Positions 8,289 to 16,127 of a stretch of DNA of 64,000 nucleotides are shown in pieces (positions within the stretch are counted from its first letter, which is position 1; every line of letters begins with the position of its first letter). The translations under genes were made by a program, and so were the position numbers. Where the stretch lies: contig CAZKCM010000011.1 in assembly GCA_964551315.1 (NCBI GenBank), positions 1 through 64,000 on the forward strand, written 5' to 3'. The notes under the pieces are model-generated. The model searched no databases, was not told the DNA's origin, and was given only the letters and a program-made list of their open reading frames with translations. This DNA is from Virgifigura sp964551315 (lineage in GTDB: Bacteria > Pseudomonadota > Alphaproteobacteria > Dongiales > Dongiaceae).

Positions 8289-9251
8289 TTACTGAATGAC
8301 GCCGGATTCCACGAGGAACGCGCGCGTCTCCTGACCGAACTCCCGGATGAACGAGACGTACTCCTCATGCGGGACGAAGTGCGGGGTCAGGTTGGCCTTC
8401 GTATACGCGGCCTTGTATTCCGGGTTCTCCAGAATCGCCGGAATGGCGCGCTCCCAGGCGGCGATTACCTCTTTCGGAAGCCCCTTCGGGCCGGCGAGCC
8501 CGCGGAACTTGCGCAGGACGACGTCGTAACCCAGCTCCTTGACCGTCGGCACGTCCGGGAACGCTTCCAGCCTTTGATCGCTGAACGTGGCCAGGATGCG
8601 AACTTGCCCCGCCTCGAGCTGAGGCATGATCTCCTGCACCTCGCCAACGCCGATGTCCAAGGTGCCGTTCAGGACGTTGATCATCAGATCGCCGCCGCCC
8701 TCATGGGTCGCCACGATGGCGTTGATGCCCACGCCCGTTGCCACTTTCAGCCGCTCCAGGGCCTGCCGTTCCAGGGAGGCGGGGTTCGCGGCGCCCCAGC
8801 GACCACGGTCATTGCGCGCCTTCTGGATCGCGTCTTCCAGCGTCTGATACGGACTGTTGGCGGCGGTGTAGATCACCTCCGGATCGAGGAAGACGTTCAC
8901 CAGCGGCTGCAGATCCTCGTAGGTCACCTCCGGATCGCTGAGAAGCGAGGTGTATATGAAGGTCGGGGTCGTGGCGTAGAAGATCGAACCGTCTGCCGGC
9001 GATGCGGCGAGCCGGGCCATCGCCTTGGCGCCCGAGCCGCCGGTCACGTTTTCCACGACCACGTTCGCGCCGAGTGCCGGGGCCAGGTATTTTGCGAGCT
9101 CGCGCAGGAACACGTCGCTCCCGCCGCCGACGCTGGAATGGGTGATCAGCGTCACAGTGTCATGAGGATAGTCCTGCGCCTTCGCGGGCGCGAAACCCGC
9201 GACGATCGCCATTAAGAAGGCCGCCGCGGCGACAAATGCCTTTCCACTCAT
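8289..9251 (-). CDS. tctC: Tripartite tricarboxylate transporter, periplasmic substrate-binding protein TctC
   Basis: A 320-residue binding protein of the TctC/Bug family. A signal peptide covers about residues 1-25 and ends FAPAKA-QD. The mature protein carries family features: VTLITHSSVGGGSDVFLREL near the N-terminus, the region around VVVENVTGGSGAKAMARLA, and FPDVPTVKELGYDVVLRKFRG further on. It delivers a carboxylate, probably a di- or tricarboxylate, to TctA/TctB. The ATG at 9251 follows a GGGGG ribosome binding site. It is the first gene of the minus-strand operon and faces the second MmgE/PrpD gene across a 282-base divergent region. A strong terminator follows it at once. Confidence 0.94.
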   Translation of the reverse strand: MSGKAFVAAAAFLMAIVAGFAPAKAQDYPHDTVTLITHSSVGGGSDVFLRELAKYLAPALGANVVVENVTGGSGAKAMARLAASPADGSIFYATTPTFIYTSLLSDPEVTYEDLQPLVNVFLDPEVIYTAANSPYQTLEDAIQKARNDRGRWGAANPASLERQALERLKVATGVGINAIVATHEGGGDLMINVLNGTLDIGVGEVQEIMPQLEAGQVRILATFSDQRLEAFPDVPTVKELGYDVVLRKFRGLAGPKGLPKEVIAAWERAIPAILENPEYKAAYTKANLTPHFVPHEEYVSFIREFGQETRAFLVESGVIQ

Positions 9252-9361
9252 AGAAGACCCCCTTTGGTACTGCGCTTTCGGCCCCAATCAGCGGAAACAC
9301 CCGCTGTTTCGTGACAACTCGCCGATAGGCTTGCCGCATGCCACAGCGTAAACGATTCCGT

Positions 9362-9391
9362 TTGACTGTCAACTGTCAACAATATACAGTT
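9362..9391 (+). promoter_or_regulatory. Promoter with overlapping palindromic operator in the divergent catabolic region
   Basis: TTGACT (9362-9367) and TACAGT (9385-9390), 17 bases apart, resemble a sigma-70 promoter for the rightward MmgE/PrpD gene. The -10 element lies inside an inverted repeat of AACTGT (9371-9376) and ACAGTT (9386-9391) separated by nine bases, and ACTGTCA is repeated in tandem at 9365-9378. The palindrome is in the right place for a repressor such as the GntR/FCD protein encoded at 12265. The assignment to that regulator is inference. No equally good leftward promoter was found. Confidence 0.5.
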
Positions 9392-9533
9392 TCCGAAATC
9401 GTCCAGATGGCGGCTGATAGAGACTTTGTCTTCGCGGTTGCCCAGGTTGTCGGCCGTCGGGCCGGACCATACTGAGCTAGTTCTTGCCGAGAAGTTACCC
9501 GCGGACCCACCGTACATCATCAGAGAGAGACAC

Positions 9534-10877
9534 ATGCCGGAGCAGGTAACCCGGAACCTTGCGGGTTGGATCGTCGACTGCAGCTTGAACAAGATCCCGA
9601 GGGACGTTCAGCGGGAAGGAATCCGCACCTTCTTCAATTGGGTGGGTTGCGCCGTCGGAGGCGCGCGGCACGAAACCGTGGACCGCGCCCTTTCGGCCGT
9701 GACGCCGTTCTCGGGCCCGGCCAAGGCAACCGTCATGGGCCGCGCGGAGAAGCTCGACGCACTCCACGCCGCGATGATCAACGGCATCTCCTCCCACGTC
9801 CTCGACTACGACGACACGCATCTGAAGACGATCATCCACCCGGCGGGCCCGGTCGCGTCGGCGGCCTTGGCCGTCGCCGAGATCAGGCCTGTGAGCGGAG
9901 CCGACCTGCTCAACGCGCTCATCGTCGGGGTCGAAGTCGAATGCCGGATCGGCAACTGCGTCTATCCCGATCACTACGACCGCGGCTGGCACATCACGGG
10001 AACGGCCGGCGTTTTCGGCGCCGCGGCGGCCGTCGGCCGCCTGCTCAAACTCGACGCCAAGCGCATGACCTGGGCGCTGGGCATCGCCGCCACCCAGTCC
10101 TCCGGACTGCGCGAGATGTTCGGGACGATGTGCAAGAGCCTTCACCCCGGCCGGGCGGCCCAGAACGGCGCCATGGCCGCCTTTCTGGCGGAAGCCGGCT
10201 TCGACAGTTCCGAGCGGAGCATCGAGGCGCCTCGCGGCTTCGCCAACGTGCTTTCGACCAAGCAGGACTATGGCGAGATCCTCGAAGGGCTCGGCGAGCG
10301 GTGGGAAGCCGCCCTCAACAGCTACAAGCCCTTTGCCTGCGGCATCGTCATCCACCCGACCATCGACGGCTGCCAGCAGATCCGCAAGGAGATCGGCGAC
10401 GCGGTGAACGACGTGGTGTCCGTCGAGCTGAAGACGCACCCGCTGGTTCTCGAGCTTACCGGGAAGACCGAGCCCCGGACCGGACTGGAAGGGAAGTTCA
10501 GCGTCTATCATGCGGCCGCCGTCGCGCTCCTCCGCGGCGACGGGTCGCCGACGGCCTTCACCGACGAGGCGGTGAACGCACCCGAACTGGTGGCGCTGCG
10601 CCGGAAGGTGCGCGCCGAAGCCGACGCCGGCATTCACGAAGCCGCCGCGCGGATACGGGTCACCCTTGGAGACGGCCGCGTCGTGACCAAGGAGATCGAG
10701 CGGGCGATCGGCAGCAGGGAACGCCCGCTGTCCGACGAGCAGCTTGAGGAGAAGTTCCGCCGGCAGTCGGCGCTTGTCCTCGGCGAGGATCGCACCGAGA
10801 CGCTCATCAAGACCGCCTGGGCCATCGCAGAGCTGGACGACGCGGCCGAGGTCGCTCGCGTCTCGGCGGCGGTCTAG
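9534..10877 (+). CDS. MmgE/PrpD family protein (second copy)
   Basis: A 447-residue MmgE/PrpD fold protein, the start of the rightward arm of the catabolic island. Family landmarks are NGISSHVLDYDDTHLKTIIH near residue 82 (the DYDDTH core), HITGTAGVFGAAAAVGRLL near 150 and YKPFACGIVIHPTIDGCQQ near 262. The family covers dehydratases, a decarboxylase and an epimerase acting on polycarboxylates; which applies here is unknown. The ATG at 9534 has an AGAGAGA ribosome binding site; an earlier in-frame start at 9426 would add 36 residues with no family match. A dehydrogenase gene follows after 28 bases. Its sequence is well separated from the first copy, so the two probably act on different substrates or steps. 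Confidence 0.9.
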   Translation: MPEQVTRNLAGWIVDCSLNKIPRDVQREGIRTFFNWVGCAVGGARHETVDRALSAVTPFSGPAKATVMGRAEKLDALHAAMINGISSHVLDYDDTHLKTIIHPAGPVASAALAVAEIRPVSGADLLNALIVGVEVECRIGNCVYPDHYDRGWHITGTAGVFGAAAAVGRLLKLDAKRMTWALGIAATQSSGLREMFGTMCKSLHPGRAAQNGAMAAFLAEAGFDSSERSIEAPRGFANVLSTKQDYGEILEGLGERWEAALNSYKPFACGIVIHPTIDGCQQIRKEIGDAVNDVVSVELKTHPLVLELTGKTEPRTGLEGKFSVYHAAAVALLRGDGSPTAFTDEAVNAPELVALRRKVRAEADAGIHEAAARIRVTLGDGRVVTKEIERAIGSRERPLSDEQLEEKFRRQSALVLGEDRTETLIKTAWAIAELDDAAEVARVSAAV

Positions 10878-10905
10878 GCGCCTTCCCTCCATCAAGGAAA
10901 TTCCG

Positions 10906-11985
10906 TTGACCGGTACAGCGCATTTGAGGCTCGGGGTTCTGAACGGCGACGACATCGGCCACGAGATCGTCCCGGCCGCCGTGAAGATCGCCGCCGCGGC
11001 CGCCGATCGGGCCGGGCTGAAGATCCAGTGGTTGCCGCTGCCGATCGGCCGCAAGGCATTGGACGAGCTTGGGCATACGCTGCCGCACCGCACGCTCGAG
11101 ACTCTTTCCAAGCTCGATGGCTGGATCCTGGGCCCGATCGGCCACCGGGACTATCCCAGGGGCCCGAACGCCATCAACCCGCATCCGATCCTGCGGAAAT
11201 CCTTCGACCTCTTCGCCAACATTCGTCCGGTGCGGTCCTTTCCGGGCATCGGCTGTCTCCATGACGACGTCGATCTGGTGATCGTGCGGGAGAACAACGA
11301 AGGCTTTCAGCCCGACCGCAACGTGGTTGCCGGCTCCGGCGAGTTCCGGCCAACGGAGGACGTGACCATTTCGGTGCGCGTCATCACGCGCGAAGGCAGC
11401 CGCAAGGTCGCCGAGGCCGCGCTCCAGATCGCGCAGCAACGCCGCAAGCGCCTGACCGTGGTGCACAAGAACACCGTGTTCAAGCTCGGCTGCGGCATGT
11501 TCGTCGAGGAATGCAAACGGGCGGCGGAGAAGTTCCCCGACGTAACGGTCGACGAGGTCATCGTCGACACCTTTGCCATGCACCTCGTCCGCAACCCGCA
11601 GCGCTTCGACACGGTGGTCACCACCAACATGTTCGGTGACATTCTCACCGACGAGGCGGCCGGGCTGGTGGGCGGCCTCGGGATGGCGCCCGGCCTCTGC
11701 GTGGGGCGCGGGAACATCGCCATGGCGCAGGCCACCCACGGCTCGGCGCCGGACATCGCGGGAACCGGGCTCGCCAACCCCTATGCCATGATCGAATCGA
11801 CGCGGATGTTGATCGAATGGCTCGGGCAGCGGCGGGGCATTCCCGAGGCCGGGGAAGCGTCCTCGTTGATGCGCCGGGGCATCGACGCGGCGATTGCCGA
11901 CCCCGCCAGCCGGACGCCGGATATCCGCGGCACCGGCCGCCAGGACGACATGGTCAACGCCATTCTGCGCCACCTCGAGGCCTGA
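10906..11985 (+). CDS. Isocitrate/isopropylmalate dehydrogenase family protein (beta-decarboxylating)
   Basis: A 359-residue NAD(P)-dependent metal-requiring dehydrogenase that would oxidise and decarboxylate a 2-hydroxy acid. Visible motifs include LGVLNGDDIGHEIVPAA at the N-terminus, the substrate loop VRENNEGFQ near residue 127, the Lys motif VVHKNTVFKLG near 186, the metal-binding Asp residues in TTNMFGDILTDEAAGLVGG near 242, and the cofactor motif THGSAPDIAGTGLANP. The RENNEGF loop is not the RELTGG of LeuB, so leucine synthesis is unlikely. Isocitrate-, tartrate- or malate-like substrates are more plausible. The start is a TTG at 10906 with AAGGAAA upstream; no ATG fits. It is the second gene of the rightward operon. 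Confidence 0.88.
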   Translation: MTGTAHLRLGVLNGDDIGHEIVPAAVKIAAAAADRAGLKIQWLPLPIGRKALDELGHTLPHRTLETLSKLDGWILGPIGHRDYPRGPNAINPHPILRKSFDLFANIRPVRSFPGIGCLHDDVDLVIVRENNEGFQPDRNVVAGSGEFRPTEDVTISVRVITREGSRKVAEAALQIAQQRRKRLTVVHKNTVFKLGCGMFVEECKRAAEKFPDVTVDEVIVDTFAMHLVRNPQRFDTVVTTNMFGDILTDEAAGLVGGLGMAPGLCVGRGNIAMAQATHGSAPDIAGTGLANPYAMIESTRMLIEWLGQRRGIPEAGEASSLMRRGIDAAIADPASRTPDIRGTGRQDDMVNAILRHLEA

Positions 11986-12264
11986 CCAGGGGCGCGTCCG
12001 ATCGCGTGCGCCGCGAGGAACCTCTTGTTCCGGTCCCGCGCGGCGTCGGACGCGGCGGCGCGGGAGCGCACCGGCCCGCTGCCGGAAACGCCATGTCGAC
12101 CAACGCCGGTGTAGTATCAGAGCGACGGACACAACCCGCCCGCGGCCCGCGGTGGGCGGTGTCCGGTATGGGGAGAGGGTCAAACCGCCGCCGACGCCGG
12201 CGCATCGACGTCAGATGGTCGCGTCCGTTTGGGGTGCAGGGAGAAGAAAAATGGGAGCTCGCTT
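11986..12264. other. Gap between the dehydrogenase and regulator genes
   Basis: The 279 bases hold no supported gene. Imperfect GC-rich inverted repeats occur near 12025-12060, but no T-run follows, so I do not call a terminator. The gap suggests that the regulator has its own promoter, which I cannot place. Confidence 0.4.
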
Positions 12265-12972
12265 GTGATTGGGCAGGAACACGAACACTCCAATGACCTG
12301 AAAGTCCTGCGCACGATGTCGCTCACGAGCGCGCTGGAGCGGGAGATCGAACGGCTGATCCTTTCGGGCGCGCTGCCGCCGGGGCAGCGCATCAACGAAA
12401 TCCAGCTTGCGGCCCAGTTTGGCACCAGCCGCGGGCCGATCCGCGAAGCGACCCGCAGCTTGGAGGCGAAGGGGCTCGTGGAGGTGGTGCCGAATCGCGG
12501 CGTGTTCATCCGCCGGCTGACCAACGAGGAGGCGATCGAGATCTACGAATTGCGGGAGGCGCTGTTCGGGCTCGCCGCTCGACTGCTCGCCACGCGCATA
12601 AACGACGGCATCCTCGCGAAACTGAACCGCTATTTGACGAAGATGGACGCCGCGGCCGCCGCCGGTGATTTCGATACCTATTACCCGCTCAATCTGGCGT
12701 TCCACGAGCTCGTCGTGAGCTCCGCCGGCAATGCGACGCTTACGGCGGAGTACGGGGGCCTCGTGAAGAAGATGCATCTTTTCCGGGCCCGCAGCCTCGT
12801 CCAAGGCGGCGGCCTCGCCGTCTCGAACCGGGAGCACCGCGAAATCGTCGACGCCGTCGCATCGGGTGATCCGGAACGGGCCTTCGCGGCGGGCTGGCGC
12901 CACGTCGAGCAGGCGAAGCACCGCCTGCTGGCAGCCCTCGACCCGGCGGCCGACCGCACCACATCGGCGTAA
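12265..12972 (+). CDS. GntR family transcriptional regulator, FCD subfamily
   Basis: A 235-residue DNA-binding regulator. The N-terminal winged helix-turn-helix reads LERE-IERLILSGALPPGQ, then AAQFGTSRGPIREATRSLEA and NRGVFIRRLT. The all-helical C-terminal FCD domain has the ligand/metal-site residues Asp, His and His spread over FDTYYPLNLAFHELVVSSAG and NREHREIVDAVASGD. FadR-type FCD proteins usually repress catabolic genes and release DNA when a carboxylate ligand binds. The GTG at 12265 with GGGAG upstream is my choice; an ATG at 12316 is the alternative. It is the last gene of the island and the likely controller of both arms through the 9371-9391 palindrome. Confidence 0.9.
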   Translation: MIGQEHEHSNDLKVLRTMSLTSALEREIERLILSGALPPGQRINEIQLAAQFGTSRGPIREATRSLEAKGLVEVVPNRGVFIRRLTNEEAIEIYELREALFGLAARLLATRINDGILAKLNRYLTKMDAAAAAGDFDTYYPLNLAFHELVVSSAGNATLTAEYGGLVKKMHLFRARSLVQGGGLAVSNREHREIVDAVASGDPERAFAAGWRHVEQAKHRLLAALDPAADRTTSA

Positions 12973-13393
12973 TCGCGGCATTCTCCGGCGGCCGATGCCG
13001 AGTTGGACTTCGGCGGCGCGGCCGAAGGCAATCCCGACGCGTCGGCCGCGCCGCCCCTCTTTGGGCGGCGATGCGCTTGCCGCAGAGCGAAAAGGCGAGG
13101 CAGGCAGCGGCTCCTCGGAAGCCGTCCATCCGGACCCGTTCATTGCCGACGGCTCCGACGTTCCTCATTTGCGCGCCACGGAACCGCCGTATTCGGACTC
13201 TGCAGACGAACCCCGACCCCGTCAACGCACGGATCACGGGGCGGTTGCCCAACTCGAAAACCGGGCTCCAGGGTTAAGCCTTCATTAACCCACCGGAATA
13301 TCTCCTGCTGCGTGACGCCCCGCCGATGCCCGCAATAGGATCGGGCGGTCGTGATCGGCAGCCGTTTTGCATTCGGAAAGAACATATTCGCGC
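12973..13393. other. Intergenic region ahead of the glycosyltransferase gene
   Basis: The 421 bases contain several overlapping short frames on both strands with no ribosome binding site and no recognisable domain. I see no gene. The only clear element is the CtrA-type palindrome at 13271-13291. Confidence 0.45.
13271..13291 (+). promoter_or_regulatory. CtrA box inside a perfect palindrome
   Basis: GGGTTAA (13271-13277), seven bases, then TTAACCC (13285-13291). The core is a perfect TTAA-N7-TTAAC CtrA site, and the whole element is a 7-base inverted repeat. It ends about 103 bases before the glycosyltransferase start, a usual distance for a CtrA-activated promoter. AT-rich palindromes of this kind should be rare by chance in so GC-rich a sequence. 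Control by CtrA is inference. Confidence 0.6.
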
Positions 13394-14314
13394 ATGCGTC
13401 CTCCCCGCGTTTCCGTTGTCATGCCGGCGCACAACAGCGAGCGCTGGATCGGCGCCGCCATCGACAGCGTGCTCGCCCAAACCTTCGACGATTTCGAACT
13501 CCTCATCGTCGACGATGGGTCGACCGACGGCACACCCGCAATCGTCGCACAATACGAGGAGCGGGACCGGCGCATCCGCGTGCTTCGACCCGGCCGCGTG
13601 GGCGCCATCGCCGCTCGCAACCTCGCGATCCACGAGGCCCGCGGCGAATACATCGCGAACATGGATTCCGATGATCTCTCCATGCCGGAGCGATTGGCAA
13701 AGGAGGTCGCCGTCCTCGATGCCAATCCCGACGTTCTAGCCGTTACCGCCGGGATGGCCGTCATCCATCACCAGCTAGCGGTGCCCGCCGACCTCAGCGG
13801 GCTCAAGCTGCGCACCCCGCCGGCCGGCCCGGCCGGCCGGCTGAACGGATTTGGCCTCAAATATCGGCCGGTCTATCACGGTCCCACGATGTTTCGCCGT
13901 GACGCGCTGCTCCGAATCGGACTCTATCGCCGTTTCTTCACCCACGCCGAGGACGCCGACCTATTCTTGCGACTTGAGGAGGTCGGGACAATCTTTCGCC
14001 TCTCCAACACTCTCTATCTGCAGCGAAAGCATTTGGAGAACACTTCATTCCGGTTCCCTTACGCGCAGGTCGAATCGACCGTTCTGGCGCTGCTTTCGGC
14101 CAAACGACGACGGCAGGGCGGATCGGACCTCGAGGGCATAGATGGTCGACCCTTCTGGCGACTGTTCCATTTCGGGCTGACGCCGACCGAGATCATCCAC
14201 ACCCTTATCCTTAGCGGCCTCCGCTGCGGCCGAAAGGCGCTCAAACGCTCGAAATCTCGACGGCGGCGCTCAACCGCCATGCTGCCCTGCGATCTGTCGA
14301 CCTCGACGTCGTAA
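13394..14314 (+). CDS. Family 2 glycosyltransferase
   Basis: A 306-residue cytoplasmic GT-A fold sugar transferase. The nucleotide-sugar domain starts at once: RVSVVMPAHNSERWIGAAID, then ELLIVDDGSTDGTPAIVAQ near residue 35, and the metal-binding ANMDSDDLSMPERL near 90 (DXD as DSDD). The acceptor half carries the FTHAEDADLFLRLEE motif near 180, typical of enzymes that build surface polysaccharide. There is no membrane helix, and the C-terminus is strongly basic (KRSKSRRRRST). The ATG at 13394 is preferred over a TTG at 13367. The gene converges on a Stealth-type transferase gene, suggesting a small capsule or exopolysaccharide locus, and it has a CtrA-type site upstream. Confidence 0.88.
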   Translation: MRPPRVSVVMPAHNSERWIGAAIDSVLAQTFDDFELLIVDDGSTDGTPAIVAQYEERDRRIRVLRPGRVGAIAARNLAIHEARGEYIANMDSDDLSMPERLAKEVAVLDANPDVLAVTAGMAVIHHQLAVPADLSGLKLRTPPAGPAGRLNGFGLKYRPVYHGPTMFRRDALLRIGLYRRFFTHAEDADLFLRLEEVGTIFRLSNTLYLQRKHLENTSFRFPYAQVESTVLALLSAKRRRQGGSDLEGIDGRPFWRLFHFGLTPTEIIHTLILSGLRCGRKALKRSKSRRRRSTAMLPCDLSTSTS

Positions 14315-14382
14315 GCTTCGGTCGCCATGCCGAGTACCGCCGCTTATCGGCCATGGTGCGCCCCTGCCACGTCGGCCTTCGT

Positions 14383-15552
14383 TCAATGGCTTGCGAACTC
14401 CCTCGAGGGAGCGGCCATCGCCTCTCGCTCGAAGGACGAGGGTTTCGGATAGTACTCCTCCAAGAACGCCCGCATGGCGTCGGCGTAGGCGAAATCCTGA
14501 CAACGTTCAATCGCGCTGTCATTGAGGCACAGCGAATATGGGGCATCCTCGCGCCCCTTCATTTTGAGAAGGAGCCGATAGTAGTTGATGGACTTAGGGG
14601 ACCGAATGTTGAAGAACCAAGCCCGCGTTTGACTGATTAGGGAGCGACCGGTGATGTACGCAGCACACGGGTGCAGGAAGCTGCAGCAGACCAAGTCGGT
14701 TTCCGCGCGAAATTTGTTCTGCCGGCAGACATGGAACGCTTCGGCGAAGCGTTCCTCGTTCTCGGCCGCCACGGATTTTCTCTGCGGATGAAACGTGTGG
14801 GCGAATCTGAGGCGCAGATAGCATCCCCATTCGCGAAAGATCAGGTCGCGCGTATTCTTTGCGGCCCGGATTGATGGGGTATCACTTGGGCGCCCCGGTC
14901 CGTCCGGAAGAACGCCTCTGGTTCGGAAGGCGTAGGCAAGACCGTTCTCGGTAAAGAAGTCCGTCACCTCCATCGGGCGCAGGAGCATCACGTCGTCATT
15001 GAAATAGACGTAGTGCTCAGCGAGCCCGGGGATGCGGTGGAGGCAGCTCTCGATGACGTGGCTGTTGAAGGTCGGCAGGTATTCGCGCGGGATGATGTCA
15101 TCATGGCGAACGAGTTGGATTTTCGGATGCCCTAGATCGAGCCACGATGGGATCTGCCCATTGGTGACGATGAAAATCTTCCGCACCCACGGCGCGTAAG
15201 TCTCGATCGACCGCAGCGAATAGCGAAGCTCGTCCCGGGATTCGAACCGTGCCGGAGAAATCGCATTGGGCACATATCCTGCGTTCGGATCCAGATGAGC
15301 CTGGAGCAACCGCTGGAAGACAGGATCTCCGGAATCGACCCAGGTGTAAACAACGTCGACAGGAAAGCCGGGCCGGATGAAGCCGTGATACTCGGCGATT
15401 CTGGTTGGTGCTTTGATCTTTGGCGCAGGACGGTCGTGTTTCGTTACACGATTGATGTCAATGTCCAGTTCGAGCGGATATCGCTTCAGCAGATAATCGC
15501 GAAGAGCAAGCGCCGGTCTTGTCAGGAATTTCCCGATCCGCCGTCGTTCCAT
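14383..15552 (-). CDS. Stealth family sugar-phosphate transferase
   Basis: A 389-residue protein with the conserved regions of the Stealth family, enzymes that transfer hexose-1-phosphate to make phosphate-linked surface polysaccharides. Region 1 is DVVYTWVDSGDPVF near residue 67. Region 2 runs from RDELRYSLRSIETYAPWVRK to YVYFNDDVMLLRPM. Region 3 includes HTFHPQRKSV and the following Cys-containing stretch, and SLCLNDSAI near residue 350 fits region 4. The ATG at 15552 follows GGGAGGG. It faces the family 2 glycosyltransferase gene with about 70 bases between the stops. Bacterial capsule genes and the human GlcNAc-phosphotransferase share this domain. The sugar it uses is not predictable. 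Confidence 0.9.
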   Translation of the reverse strand: MERRRIGKFLTRPALALRDYLLKRYPLELDIDINRVTKHDRPAPKIKAPTRIAEYHGFIRPGFPVDVVYTWVDSGDPVFQRLLQAHLDPNAGYVPNAISPARFESRDELRYSLRSIETYAPWVRKIFIVTNGQIPSWLDLGHPKIQLVRHDDIIPREYLPTFNSHVIESCLHRIPGLAEHYVYFNDDVMLLRPMEVTDFFTENGLAYAFRTRGVLPDGPGRPSDTPSIRAAKNTRDLIFREWGCYLRLRFAHTFHPQRKSVAAENEERFAEAFHVCRQNKFRAETDLVCCSFLHPCAAYITGRSLISQTRAWFFNIRSPKSINYYRLLLKMKGREDAPYSLCLNDSAIERCQDFAYADAMRAFLEEYYPKPSSFEREAMAAPSREFASH

Positions 15553-15570
15553 AAGCCCTCCCGGATTCAA

Positions 15571-15905
15571 CGGCGGGAGGCTAGTGGCAGCAACGTAGGA
15601 ATTTGGTTAACGAGCTTCCGTTTCGACCTGTTCGCCATAATCCATATGCGCCCTGGCGTCCGCGAACCTCGGCAAGGGCAAGCCCAGGGAGTCACTCGGC
15701 AGCTTGGGAAAATGATAACGAGCCCAGCGCAGACTCCGCGCGGCAGTACCGGCTCGTGGCTTCCCGCAGCGGCGAATGGCTGCCGCGGACCATTCGTTCG
15801 GGCAAGGAACGTTGCCGATGCAAGCCTCCGTCCTATCCTGCCTTATACGTGCGGGATCTGGTCGGGCATCCGAGATGTTCATTCATGAGGGTAAGGATCG
15901 AGACC
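15571..15905. other. Intergenic region between the Stealth gene and a small lipoprotein gene
   Basis: The 335 bases hold short frames only, none with a start site or domain I can support. It must carry the divergent promoters of the two flanking genes. I could not identify convincing -10 or -35 elements. Confidence 0.4.
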
Positions 15906-16070
15906 ATGAAACGGCTTCTTCTGGTCGCAATCATCGCGCTTCCCTTGTCCGCCTGCGGCACGGTGATCGGCGCCGGCGTCGGCGCCGGCGTCGGCGCGGT
16001 CGCCGCCGGCCCCGTGGGGGCAGGCGTGGGCGCCGTTGCCGGAGCGATCGTCGGCAGCGTGGTGGATTGA
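15906..16070 (+). CDS. Small glycine-zipper lipoprotein (54 residues)
   Basis: A 54-residue protein with an N-terminal lipoprotein signal: MKR, a hydrophobic stretch, and the lipobox LSAC at residues 14-17, so Cys17 should be lipidated. The mature part is a glycine zipper of repeated GAGVGAVA units ending IVGSVVD, able to form a packed membrane hairpin. An AAGGA ribosome binding site precedes the ATG. Short proteins of this entericidin- or OsmB-like design are linked with envelope stress, but no specific role can be assigned. It stands alone between divergent and convergent neighbours. Confidence 0.8.
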   Translation: MKRLLLVAIIALPLSACGTVIGAGVGAGVGAVAAGPVGAGVGAVAGAIVGSVVD

Positions 16071-16127
16071 GGTTCGGCCCGCCGGTGTGCGAGACGCCCC
16101 GGCCGGACGCCGCGCCGCCGACACGCC

